Positions 6,580 through 14,133 of a DNA stretch of 19,656 nt are shown here, piece after piece (within the stretch, counting starts at the first letter, position 1; every line of letters begins with the position of its first letter). Below the pieces are notes generated by a model. The model had not been told where the DNA came from and searched no databases. It saw nothing but the letters and a program-made list of their open reading frames with translations. Source of the stretch: FEN-1219 sp036274615. Its GTDB lineage: Bacteria; Pseudomonadota; Gammaproteobacteria; Steroidobacterales; Rariloculaceae. The position numbers were made by a program, and so were the translations under genes. The DNA is taken from contig DASUFK010000167.1 in assembly GCA_036274615.1 (NCBI GenBank), forward strand, positions 1 through 19,656. Reading direction: 5' to 3'.

Positions 6580-7509
6580 TTGAACGAATCCAGCGAGAAC
6601 CAGGGCCATGTGTACCGAGCACGCGTCGGCGCCCACGACGCGGGCCGCACGGTGCTCGACTTCCACGTAGGCCGCTACAAGCACTCGGACGAGGCCGCGT
6701 GGCGCGAGTCGATCGCCATGGGACGCGTGCTCGTCAACGGCCGGGTGGCGGGCGCGGACGAGCAGCTCCAGGCCGGCGACCGGCTCGAGTTCCATCGCCC
6801 GCCCTGGGAAGAGCCCGATGCGCCGGTGTCGTTCGACGTGGCATTCGAGGACGCGGACGTGCTCGTGGTGGTCAAGCCCGCCGGTTTGCAGGTGCTCCCG
6901 GCGGGCCCGTTCAAGGAGCGCACGCTGCTCGAGATCGTGCGCGCGAGCGACCCGGCGCGCGCCGCGGCCGCGCCCGCGCACCGTCTCGGGCGCGGCACCT
7001 CGGGGCTCATTGCGTTCGGCAAGACGCTCGACGGCCGGGCGGCGCTCTCGCGCCAGCTCCGCGACCTGGCGATGACGAAGACCTATCTCGCGTGGGTCGA
7101 GGGCCCGCGTCTACCGGACTCGTTTGCCGCGCGCCAGCCGATCGGGCGAATCGCGCACGGGCCGCTGCACATTCACGCGGCGGCCGAGCGGGGCAAGCAG
7201 TCGCTGACGCGCGTGCGCGTGCTGCGGCGCGAGCCCGCGGCCGACGGCGCGGGCGCGGCGGCGCACGAGCGGGCGCTCGTGGCGGCGCAGCCGATCACCG
7301 GCCGGCCCGACCAGATTCGGATTCATCTCGCGGCCGCGGGCACGCCGATCGTGGGCGATCCGCTGTTCGGCCCCGGCGGCACGCCGAAGAGCCGAGTGCC
7401 CCCGGGCAGGGGCGGCTATTTGCTGCACGCCGCTTCGCTGTCGTTTGTGCTGCCGGCCGGGGACATGCGGGTGAAGGTGCGGTCGCTGCCGGAGTGGGCG
7501 GCGGGCTAG
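6580..7509 (+). CDS. RluA-like RNA pseudouridine synthase with Gly at the catalytic Asp position
   Basis: About 309 residues if translation begins at TTG 6580. GTG 6529 is the other option, but it lies upstream of the likely transcription start. An S4-like RNA-binding segment (about residues 20-75, GRVLVNGRV) precedes the RluA-type catalytic domain. That domain has FEDADVLVVVKPAGLQVLPA, the HRLxxxTSG block (about 134-142) and GRPDQIRIHLAAAGTPIVGDPLFG. The second block reads H-R-L-G-R-G-T-S-G (codons CAC CGT CTC GGG CGC GGC). The Asp that attacks uridine in E. coli RluA (HRLD) is therefore Gly. I recall a minority RluA subfamily, including plant proteins, with HRLGRGTSG, so this is probably an inherited variant and not a decay mutation. 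RNA target unknown. Arg/Ala-rich, consistent with RNA binding. Confidence 0.85.
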   Translation: MNESSENQGHVYRARVGAHDAGRTVLDFHVGRYKHSDEAAWRESIAMGRVLVNGRVAGADEQLQAGDRLEFHRPPWEEPDAPVSFDVAFEDADVLVVVKPAGLQVLPAGPFKERTLLEIVRASDPARAAAAPAHRLGRGTSGLIAFGKTLDGRAALSRQLRDLAMTKTYLAWVEGPRLPDSFAARQPIGRIAHGPLHIHAAAERGKQSLTRVRVLRREPAADGAGAAAHERALVAAQPITGRPDQIRIHLAAAGTPIVGDPLFGPGGTPKSRVPPGRGGYLLHAASLSFVLPAGDMRVKVRSLPEWAAG

Positions 7510-7568
7510 CGCGCCCGCGCAGAGCGGCCCTGGCGCCGCAGGACCGAGCCCGGCCGCGGCCTGCTTTG

Positions 7569-7574
7569 TATACT
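7569..7574 (+). promoter_or_regulatory. Possible -10 element (TATACT) just before the sensor kinase
   Basis: TATACT lies 8 bases upstream of the ATG at 7583, with no convincing Shine-Dalgarno sequence between them and no good -35. If used, the mRNA would be leaderless. Tentative. Confidence 0.3.
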
Positions 7575-7582
7575 TCGGCCGG

Positions 7583-10246
7583 ATGACCATAGCGCCTCGA
7601 CAGCTAGCGCGGCCGCTGCCCCCCCTCGCGGGCTACGTGGTCTCATTCGCTGCGCTGTTGATCGCGGTCGCGCTGCGCAAGCTGCTCGACCCGCTGATGG
7701 GCGACACGCTGCCGCTCGTGACGCTGTTCGGCGCGGTCGCCGCCGCGGTCTGGGTGAGCGGCTACGCTGCGGCGATCGCGGTGGCGGTGGTGGGCTACGT
7801 CGCCTGTAGCTATCTTTTCATACAGCCGCGCGGCGCAGTGGGCTACGACAGCGCGACGCTCGTCGGGGTGACTGCGTATCTGTTCACTTGCGCGCTGATC
7901 GTTGTGTTCGGCGTGGTTGCTCGGCGCGCCCACGCGAACGCCGCCGAGCGGCGCGAGACCTTGCGCGTGACGCTGCGCAGCATCGGCGACGCGGTGATCA
8001 CCACCGACGTCGAAGCCCGCATCACGTACATGAACGAGGTGGCCGAGTCGATGACCGGCCGGCGGCTCGCGGACGCGGCCGGTCAAGCGCTCGACGGCGT
8101 GTTCCGCATCGTCAACGAGGTCACGCGCCAGCCGGTCGAGAGCCCCGCGACGCGTGCGCTGCGCGAGGGCGTCATCGTAGGTCTCGCGAATCACACGGTG
8201 CTGATCCGCAGCGACGGCAGCGAGGTGCCGATCGACGACACCGCCGCGCCGATCCGCAACGAGCTCGGCGTGGTGTCGGGCTGCGTATTGATCTTTCGCG
8301 ACGTGAGCGCGCAGCGCCGCGCGGAGCAGGAGAAGGCGAGCCAGTTGCTGACCGCGCGGTTGCTCGCGTCGATCGTGGAATCGTCGGAGGTGGCGATCGT
8401 CAGCAAATCCCTCGCGGGCATCATCCAGAGCTGGAACGCCGCCGCCGAGCGGATATTCGGCTACACGGCGGCGCAGGCGATCGGCAAGCATATCTCCATC
8501 GTGATTCCGCCGGAGCGGCTGTCCGAGGAGGACGCGATCATCGCGAGCCTGAAGGCCGGCAGGCGCGTGGAGCACTTCGAGACCGTGCGGCGGCGGGCCG
8601 ACGGCAACCGCTTCTGGGTGTCGCTCACCGTATCGCCCGTGAAGGACGACACGGGCAAGGTGATCGGCGCGTCGAAGATGGTCATCGACATCGACTCGCG
8701 CATACGCGCCGAAGCCGAGCGCGAGCGGTTCAGCACGCTCATCCAGAACAGCACCGACTTCGTCGGCATCTGCGACCTCGACGGGGTGCCGATCTTCGTC
8801 AATCGCGCGGGGCTCGAGACGGTGGGGCTCGGCGACCTCGAGCAAGCGCGCCGGGTGCGCGTCTGGGACTTCTTCTTCCCGGAGGACCGGGAGCGAATTC
8901 GGGACGAGCTCTTCCCGTCCGTGCTCGCCACTGGGCACGGCGAGGCCGAAGTGCGCTTCCGGCACTTCAAGACCGGCGCGGCGATCTGGATGTCGTACAA
9001 GCTGGTGGCGCTCGCCGACGGGGCGGGCCGGCCGATGGCGATCGGCACGGTGAGCCAGGACGTCACCGAGCGCAAGCGGCTCGAGGACAGCTTGCGCGCG
9101 CTGGCCGCGGATCTGTCGGAGGCGGACGCGCGCAAGGACGAGTTTCTCGCCACGCTCGCGCACGAGCTCCGCGGGCCGCTCGCTCCGCTGTCGAACGTGC
9201 TCGAGGTGTGGAAGCGCACCGACGATCCGGCGACGCTCGTGCGCGCGCGCGCCACGATGGAGCGCCAGCTCGGGCAGATGGTGCGGCTCGTCGAGGATCT
9301 GCTCGACTTGAACCGCATCACGCACAACCGCCTCGAGCTGCGCCGCCGGCGCGTGGCCCTCGCCGACTTGGTTCACCAGGCAGTCGAGGCGTCGCGGCCG
9401 CTCGCCGACTCGCTCGGCCACGAGCTGCAAGTCGACCTGCCGCGCGAGCCGGTGTGGCTGAGCGCCGATCCGGCGCGGCTCGCGCAAGTATTCGGCAACC
9501 TCTTGCACAACGCGTGCAAGTACATGGACCCCGGCGGCATGGTCTCGCTCACGGCCGAGCGGCAGGGCAGCGAGGTGGTCGTGGCCGTGCGCGACACGGG
9601 AATCGGTATTCCCGGGGACCAGCTCGAGAAGATCTTCGAGATGTTCATGCAGGCCGAGGCGGAGCCGGAAAAATCGCGGGGCGGTCTCGGCATCGGCCTG
9701 ACGCTCGTGAAGCGGCTCGTGCGCATGCACGACGGCACGATCGAAGCGCACAGCGCCGGAGCCGGACGCGGCAGCACGTTCGTGGTGCGGCTGCCGGTGC
9801 TCGACGCCCCTGCCGGCGATGCGCCCGAGCCTGCGACTCGATCGACGGCCGCGGTACGGCCGGCGCGCGGCCGCCGGGTGTTGATCGTCGACGACAACAC
9901 CGATTCGGCGGAGTCGCTCGCGATGCTGCTGCGGCTCCAGGGCAACGAGACTTTCACCGCGCACGACGGCGTCGAGGCGCTCGAGGCGGTGGACGAGCGT
10001 CGACCCGACGTGGTGCTGCTCGACATCGGCTTGCCGAAGCTGAACGGCCACGACGTCGCGCGGCGGATTCGCGAGCGCCCGTGGGGCAAGGACATCGCGC
10101 TGGTCGCGGTGACGGGTTGGGGCCAGGAAGAGGACCGGCGCAAGTCGCGCGAGGCCGGTTTCGACGCCCATCTCGTGAAGCCGGTGGACCGGGACGCCCT
10201 CGCCGAGCTGCTGCACTCCCTCGACGTCGCCCGCGAGCGCGTCTGA
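7583..10246 (+). CDS. Membrane-bound hybrid sensor histidine kinase (DUF4118-like, 3 PAS, HisKA, HATPase, receiver)
   Basis: An 887-residue protein. Residues 15-113 form four hydrophobic helices like the KdpD-type DUF4118 membrane module. Three PAS domains follow (about 125-245, 255-375, 385-500; for example DAVITTDVEARITYMNEVAE and EVAIVSKSLAGIIQSWNAAAERIFGY in outline). Next come HisKA with phospho-acceptor H527 (LATLAHELRGPLAPL), a HATPase domain (N-box NLLHNACKY, G1 DTGIGIP, G2 GGLGIGLTLVKRLV) and a receiver domain with D814 (VVLLDIGLP). The H-box has Gly where Asn or Thr is usual (HELRGP). No DNA-binding output is fused or adjacent, so phosphotransfer must go to a partner elsewhere. The signal is unknown; several PAS domains suggest redox, small molecule or light sensing. 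The stop TGA overlaps the first bases of repeat element 3. Confidence 0.95.
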   Translation: MTIAPRQLARPLPPLAGYVVSFAALLIAVALRKLLDPLMGDTLPLVTLFGAVAAAVWVSGYAAAIAVAVVGYVACSYLFIQPRGAVGYDSATLVGVTAYLFTCALIVVFGVVARRAHANAAERRETLRVTLRSIGDAVITTDVEARITYMNEVAESMTGRRLADAAGQALDGVFRIVNEVTRQPVESPATRALREGVIVGLANHTVLIRSDGSEVPIDDTAAPIRNELGVVSGCVLIFRDVSAQRRAEQEKASQLLTARLLASIVESSEVAIVSKSLAGIIQSWNAAAERIFGYTAAQAIGKHISIVIPPERLSEEDAIIASLKAGRRVEHFETVRRRADGNRFWVSLTVSPVKDDTGKVIGASKMVIDIDSRIRAEAERERFSTLIQNSTDFVGICDLDGVPIFVNRAGLETVGLGDLEQARRVRVWDFFFPEDRERIRDELFPSVLATGHGEAEVRFRHFKTGAAIWMSYKLVALADGAGRPMAIGTVSQDVTERKRLEDSLRALAADLSEADARKDEFLATLAHELRGPLAPLSNVLEVWKRTDDPATLVRARATMERQLGQMVRLVEDLLDLNRITHNRLELRRRRVALADLVHQAVEASRPLADSLGHELQVDLPREPVWLSADPARLAQVFGNLLHNACKYMDPGGMVSLTAERQGSEVVVAVRDTGIGIPGDQLEKIFEMFMQAEAEPEKSRGGLGIGLTLVKRLVRMHDGTIEAHSAGAGRGSTFVVRLPVLDAPAGDAPEPATRSTAAVRPARGRRVLIVDDNTDSAESLAMLLRLQGNETFTAHDGVEALEAVDERRPDVVLLDIGLPKLNGHDVARRIRERPWGKDIALVAVTGWGQEEDRRKSREAGFDAHLVKPVDRDALAELLHSLDVARERV

Positions 10247-10344
10247 AAAATAGGGACATGCTGCTTTTTCGGTGAGCCGTCGGGCCGGCTCCGCCTATTC
10301 GTCGAGAAGTAGCATCTCGAAAAAGCAGCATGTCCCTATTTTTC
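10245..10344. repeat. Inverted-repeat element 3, perfect 27-bp arms
   Basis: The left arm 10245-10271 and right arm 10318-10344 are exact reverse complements over 27 bases, with a 46-base loop. The arm begins GAAAAATAGGGACATGCTGC and ends TTTTTCG. The TGA stop of the kinase (10244-10246) overlaps the first two bases, and the next gene starts only 24 bases after the right arm. The core (ATGCTGC) differs from element 2 (ATGTTAC), yet both arms of this copy agree. A hairpin here would separate two genes on the same strand. Confidence 0.95.
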
Positions 10345-10368
10345 GTCCGCGCATCTATCATCGCGCCC

Positions 10369-11529
10369 ATGAAAAGAGAACTGTCGTTCTCGTCCGTCCG
10401 GCGGCTTGGGACTGTGCTGACGTTTGCGCTTACGGCGGCGCCGGCGGCCGGTCAGAACGCCGACGGGTGCGATAGCTATTGCACGGCGGCCGCCGCGCTC
10501 GTCGAGCGGTTCGAGCTCCGCGAGTCGGCCACGCCCGTGCGCGAGCGGCCCGGTTGGGCGCCGCCGAAGAAGATCGTGGTGGCCGACCTCGAGACGGCCG
10601 ACGTGCTGCGTCGCGTGGCGCCGCAGGCGACGGTGATCGGCGTGGACGGCTTACGCAACTTCGCCGCCATGGCCGAAGTAGTGGCCGGCGCCGACGTGCT
10701 CGTGGGACTCTGCACGCCGGAGATCGTCGCCCGCGGCAAGGAGCTCGCGTTCATCCAGCTGCTGAACGCGGGCGCCGACAGCTGCACCACGATTCCCGAC
10801 GTTGCGCGGCGCGGCATCGTCGTTACCAATCTCCAGCGGATCCAAGGCCCACACATGGCCGAGCACGCGATGGCGCTGATGCTTGCGCTCGCGCGCGCGT
10901 TACCGCAGTACGGGGTCGAGCAGGCGGGCGGCGCGTGGACGCGCGGCTTTCGCGAGAAGCGCGCCGAGCGGCTGATGGAAGTGGAGGACAAGACGCTGCT
11001 CGTGGTGGGCTTGGGCGGCATCGGCACCGAGGTCGCACGGCTCGCGCACGGCCTCGGGATGCACGTGATCGCCACGCGCAACAGCCGCCGCGAGGGCCCC
11101 GACTACGTGGAGTACGTGGGCCTCGCCGACGAGTACCGCGCGCTCGCCGCGCGCGCCGACGTGGTGGTGAACGCCACGCCGCTCACGCCCGACACGCGCG
11201 GCATGTTCGACGCCGCGTTCTTCGGGGCCGTGAAGGACGGCGCGCTGTTCATCAACATCGGCCGCGGCGAAAGCGTGGTCACCGATGCGCTCGTCGCGGC
11301 GCTCACGAGCGGCAAGCTCGGCGGCGCGGGCCTCGACGTGACCGATCCCGAGCCGCTGCCGCTTAGGCACCCGCTCTGGTCGATGCGCAACGTGATCGTC
11401 ACGCCGCACGTCGCCACGAGCTCGGACTTCCGCGACGAGCGCACGCTCACGCTCGTGGTCGAGAACGTGCGCCGCTACGTCCGCGGCGACAAGCTGCTCT
11501 CCGTCGTCGACCTGTCCGCCGGCTACTAA
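10369..11529 (+). CDS. Exported D-2-hydroxyacid dehydrogenase family protein
   Basis: A 386-residue protein from ATG 10369. The frame is open from 10330, but those residues are encoded by the repeat arm. The N-terminus (MKRELSFSSVRRLGTVLTFALTAA in outline, then PAAGQ) looks like a signal peptide, followed by a short C-D-S-Y-C segment. The rest is a full NAD-dependent 2-hydroxyacid dehydrogenase: nucleotide-binding GLGGIG (214-219), catalytic R299 (INIGRGE), E328 (DVTDPEPLP) and H347 (TPHVA). These enzymes normally act in the cytoplasm with NAD(P), so an export signal is odd. It might be a real periplasmic enzyme with bound cofactor or a membrane-tethered one. It converges on the Tat-exported enolase-superfamily gene; both 3' ends meet at repeat element 4. 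Confidence 0.9.
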   Translation: MKRELSFSSVRRLGTVLTFALTAAPAAGQNADGCDSYCTAAAALVERFELRESATPVRERPGWAPPKKIVVADLETADVLRRVAPQATVIGVDGLRNFAAMAEVVAGADVLVGLCTPEIVARGKELAFIQLLNAGADSCTTIPDVARRGIVVTNLQRIQGPHMAEHAMALMLALARALPQYGVEQAGGAWTRGFREKRAERLMEVEDKTLLVVGLGGIGTEVARLAHGLGMHVIATRNSRREGPDYVEYVGLADEYRALAARADVVVNATPLTPDTRGMFDAAFFGAVKDGALFINIGRGESVVTDALVAALTSGKLGGAGLDVTDPEPLPLRHPLWSMRNVIVTPHVATSSDFRDERTLTLVVENVRRYVRGDKLLSVVDLSAGY

Positions 11530-11621
11530 GGAAAATAGGGACTGGTTACTTTTTCCGCGAGCACGACCTCGAAGATGTGCGCGACTCGTCGGGCGGAAAA
11601 AGCAACCTGTCCCTATTTTCC
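11530..11621. repeat. Inverted-repeat element 4, 29-bp arms with two mismatches
   Basis: The left arm is 11530-11558 (begins GGAAAATAGGGACTGGTTAC) and the right arm 11593-11621. Their pairing is 27 of 29, and the loop is 34 bases. It fills the space between two convergent genes. The plus-strand dehydrogenase stops with TAA at 11527-11529, directly before the left arm. The minus-strand enolase-like gene stops with TAG at 11615-11613, inside the right arm. The position and the A-rich/U-rich flanks suit a bidirectional terminator. Confidence 0.93.
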
Positions 11622-12785
11622 GGGCGGTGAGACGCCCCAGCCGGGCTCGTCGGAGAGCAGCAGCACGCCGTCCTCGATGCGCTCGCCGGTCGCGCGGCGC
11701 GTTTGCTTCCGGTCGAACGAGTACTCGAGCGTGCGCACCACGTCGGGATGGAGCACCGCCGCGTGCAGAGCCGCGGCCGTCGAGATCGGCCCGGCCGGAT
11801 TGTGCGGCGACACTTCGACCTTGCCGGCGGCCATCTTCATCACGTCGAGCAGCGGGCCGAAGCCGCCCACGTGCTTCACGTCCGGCATGATCACGTCCAC
11901 CCAGCGATGGTCCGCGATCTCGGCGAAACGGCGCCGGCCCCAGAAGAGCTCGCCGCCGGCGACCCGCAGCCGCGTCTTGCGCTTGAGCTCGTCGTAGAGC
12001 GGGCCCACGGTGAACGGCTCCTCGATCCAGTCGAGCTTCAGGCGCTCGAGCTCCGGGACGATCGCGTAGAAGTCTTGCGGCTTGAAGCGCTCGTGGAAAT
12101 CCACGCGCACGGCCAGGCCGGGAAACCGCTCGCGCAGGCGGCCGAGCGTCGCGAGCCCTTCGGCCGCCTTCTCGACTGCGCGGTCCGGGCCATTCACCGC
12201 CTCGAACGGCGCGCACTTGTAGGTCTTGAATCCCTGCGCGCGCAGCTCGCCGACGATCGCGGCGTACTCGTCCGGGGTGCGCGTGTCGAGCGCGCGGTTG
12301 ATCGTCGTATATAGAGGTATGCCGTCGAGCTTCGTCGTGCTCGCGAACAGCCGCCACGTAGGCACCCGCTCGCGTTTCGCGAGCAGATCGTAGAGCGCCT
12401 GATTCAAGCCGGAGTGGGCCGTCGCCGTCACGAGCTCCGGAGCGAGCTCGGCGATCTCGCGCTCCTTGCGCGCGAGCGCGTCGAGCGACAACGACAAGCC
12501 CGCGTAGTGCCGCTCGAAGAGCATCGCGGCCGCGCGCTTGCAGCCTTCGTCGTCCTGGCTGTGCGACGCCTCGCCGAAGCCGGACAACACGCCGTCGCTG
12601 ACCTCGAACACGAGCCAGTCGCCCTTGAGCTTCAGGCTCGGCCGCCAGCCGTCGGGATCGGGGATCGTGCGGAAGCGCAGCGTCAGCGGACCCGCCGCGC
12701 GAACCACCCACGGCGCCGCAGCGGCGGCGGCCACCGCGCCGCCGACGAACGCCCGGCGCGAGATCGGCTGCGATGGTCGGCGCAT
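11613..12785 (-). CDS. Tat-exported enolase-superfamily protein (mandelate racemase / acid-sugar dehydratase-like)
   Basis: A 390-residue protein from ATG 12785, with GAGGAG six bases upstream. The N-terminus carries a twin-arginine signal (S-R-R-A-F-V-G-G, then a hydrophobic stretch to VRAAG). The enolase-superfamily barrel is well preserved: metal ligands D229 (VRVDFH), E255 (WIEEPF) and E279 (GGELFW). H231 in the D-F-H motif and H328 (VSPHNPAGP) match the acid/base histidines of galactonate-dehydratase-type members. This predicts dehydration or racemisation of a sugar acid or similar carboxylate outside the cytoplasm, with Mg2+. Tat export fits a protein folded with metal. The end P-P-G-K-TAG comes from repeat element 4. 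The substrate is unknown. The PfpI-like gene lies upstream on the same strand, 108 bases away. Confidence 0.9.
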   Translation of the reverse strand: MRRPSQPISRRAFVGGAVAAAAAAPWVVRAAGPLTLRFRTIPDPDGWRPSLKLKGDWLVFEVSDGVLSGFGEASHSQDDEGCKRAAAMLFERHYAGLSLSLDALARKEREIAELAPELVTATAHSGLNQALYDLLAKRERVPTWRLFASTTKLDGIPLYTTINRALDTRTPDEYAAIVGELRAQGFKTYKCAPFEAVNGPDRAVEKAAEGLATLGRLRERFPGLAVRVDFHERFKPQDFYAIVPELERLKLDWIEEPFTVGPLYDELKRKTRLRVAGGELFWGRRRFAEIADHRWVDVIMPDVKHVGGFGPLLDVMKMAAGKVEVSPHNPAGPISTAAALHAAVLHPDVVRTLEYSFDRKQTRRATGERIEDGVLLLSDEPGWGVSPPGK

Positions 12786-12878
12786 GCTGCGCTCCTCGAA
12801 GCGGACGGAGACCGCCGCGAGTCTTGCACGCGACCCGCAGCGTCGCAACCGCCGTGCACGCCGACGACGTCAGCCGTA

Positions 12879-12890
12879 GGCGGGCCCGCC
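12879..12890 (-). terminator. Palindrome after the PfpI-like gene, possible terminator
   Basis: GGCGGGCCCGCC, a perfect 12-bp palindrome, lies three bases after the stop of the PfpI-like gene. It could form a GC-rich stem but has almost no loop and no U-tract. Its position is suggestive only. Confidence 0.3.
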
Positions 12891-12893
12891 CCG

Positions 12894-13475
12894 TCATTCG
12901 GCGATCAGCTCGCGATCCTCGCCAACTGGGCCGCGGCCCCCCGCGAACGCCTCGATCGCCTTCGCGCAGAACGCGTCGAGATCGTCGGGCTTGCGGCTCG
13001 TGACGAGGCGGTCATCCACGACGACTTGCTGGTCCACCCACTCGCCGCCGGCGTTGCGGATGTCGGTCTGCAGGCTCGGCCACGACGTGAGCTTGCGGCC
13101 CCGCACCACGCCGGCCTCGACGAGCGTCCACGGGCCGTGACAGATCGCGGCCACCGGTTTCGCGTCGTTGAAGAACGAGCCGACGAATCGCACCGCTGCC
13201 TCGTTCGTCCTGAGCTCGTCGGGATTGGCCACGCCGCCCGGCAACACCAGCCCGTCGTAGTCCTTCGGGTCGGCATCGGCGACGAGCGAGTCGACTTCGA
13301 ACTCGTCGGCCTTGTCGTGGTGGTTCATGCCTTGGATGGCGCCGTCGTGAATCGACAAGAGCTCGACCTCCGCGCCGGCGCCCTTGATGGCGTCCCAAGG
13401 CTTGGTAAGCTCGATTTGCTCGAAGCCGTCGGTGGCGAGAAAGGCAATCCGCTTGCCGGTGAGGTTCTTGGCCAT
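12894..13475 (-). CDS. DJ-1/PfpI family protein (type 1 glutamine amidotransferase fold)
   Basis: A 193-residue protein, with GGAGG five bases before the ATG. It has the DJ-1/PfpI fold: IAFLATDGFEQIEL (E19 in the nucleophile pocket), VLPGGVANPDELR, the nucleophile elbow A-I-C112-H113-G-P-W, and TSRKPDDLDAF near the end. It is close to the stress-induced YhbO/YraA/PfpI branch, described as peptidase, deglycase or glyoxalase-like. The exact activity in this branch is disputed. There is no signal peptide, so it is cytoplasmic. It is divergently transcribed from the exported protein at 13612. Confidence 0.95.
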   Translation of the reverse strand: MAKNLTGKRIAFLATDGFEQIELTKPWDAIKGAGAEVELLSIHDGAIQGMNHHDKADEFEVDSLVADADPKDYDGLVLPGGVANPDELRTNEAAVRFVGSFFNDAKPVAAICHGPWTLVEAGVVRGRKLTSWPSLQTDIRNAGGEWVDQQVVVDDRLVTSRKPDDLDAFCAKAIEAFAGGRGPVGEDRELIAE

Positions 13476-13505
13476 GGTGTCCTCCGGTCGTCCTTGGGGG
13501 AGACG

Positions 13506-13535
13506 GGTCTAAAGTCCCGCGGGTAAGTGTTGCAA
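13506..13535 (-). promoter_or_regulatory. Possible sigma-70 promoter of the PfpI-like gene
   Basis: On the minus strand TTGCAA (13535-13530), an 18-base spacer and TAGACC (13511-13506). The predicted start is near 13499, about 24 bases before the ATG, with the GGAGG site between. Confidence 0.4.
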
Positions 13536-13611
13536 GTCGCGTGCCCGGTGAACCTCCGCGCCGCTCATCGGTCTGTTCGAGCAGATCATCGTGAGACAAG
13601 GAGTTGAGACC

Positions 13612-14133
13612 ATGAGGTACATGAGCTCGACACCGAACGCTCGAAGGAGCGCGGCGCTGCCGGCCGTCGTCGGCCTGCTCGCGCTCGTCTCTGCGAGCGT
13701 TGCGGCGGCCGAGACGCCAGCCACTTCCGATCCTCCCACCTACACCTGGTCCGCCGAGCTCGTCGCCTTCGACAAGGCCGCCAACACCGTTACGGTGAAG
13801 TCGCGGCTCGTGTCCGAGGCGCCGGCCGTCGCCGGTCTCAAGCCGGGCGACGCCGCGATGCTCACGTGGTCGGGTATCCAGACGGCCGACGGCATTCGCG
13901 CCATCGAGCGCGGCGCGAAGTCGAAATACGACCGGATGACGATGCCCGTGGTGTTCGTGGGCGCCGAGGACAACGGCCGCTCCGTCTCGTTCAAGGTGCC
14001 GATTCCCGCGAAGGACGCGGGCGCGATCGAGAGGCTCAAGCCGGGACAGTACGTGACGGCCACCTCGCCGCAGCAACCGAAGAGCGCGAAGGAGGCGGTC
14101 GAGGCGATCCGGCCGTTCGCCGATGCGAGCTAG
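13612..14133 (+). CDS. Exported protein of unknown function
   Basis: A 173-residue protein from ATG 13612, with AAGGAG eight bases upstream. An in-frame GTG at 13591 has no such site. The signal peptide covers about residues 1-34, ending VAAAE. The mature part (SAELVAFDKAANTVTVKSRL, then LKPGDAAMLTWSG) looks like a beta-rich domain in which a 'D..ANTVTVK' strand pattern recalls OB-like or copper-binding/DUF-type small secreted domains, without a clear match. It ends 11 bases inside the next gene, so the two are translationally coupled. Confidence 0.8.
   Translation: MRYMSSTPNARRSAALPAVVGLLALVSASVAAAETPATSDPPTYTWSAELVAFDKAANTVTVKSRLVSEAPAVAGLKPGDAAMLTWSGIQTADGIRAIERGAKSKYDRMTMPVVFVGAEDNGRSVSFKVPIPAKDAGAIERLKPGQYVTATSPQQPKSAKEAVEAIRPFADAS

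Noticed and set aside
7643..10216. 857-codon minus-strand frame and 795-codon alternative plus frame over the kinase
   Set aside because: The kinase frame has complete domains. The others are Arg/His/Ala-rich shadow frames caused by high GC.
10330..10368. Upstream start giving MSLFFVRASIIAP before the dehydrogenase
   Set aside because: These residues are encoded by the inverted-repeat arm and its flank, and there is no ribosome site. Starting at ATG 10369 gives a proper signal peptide.
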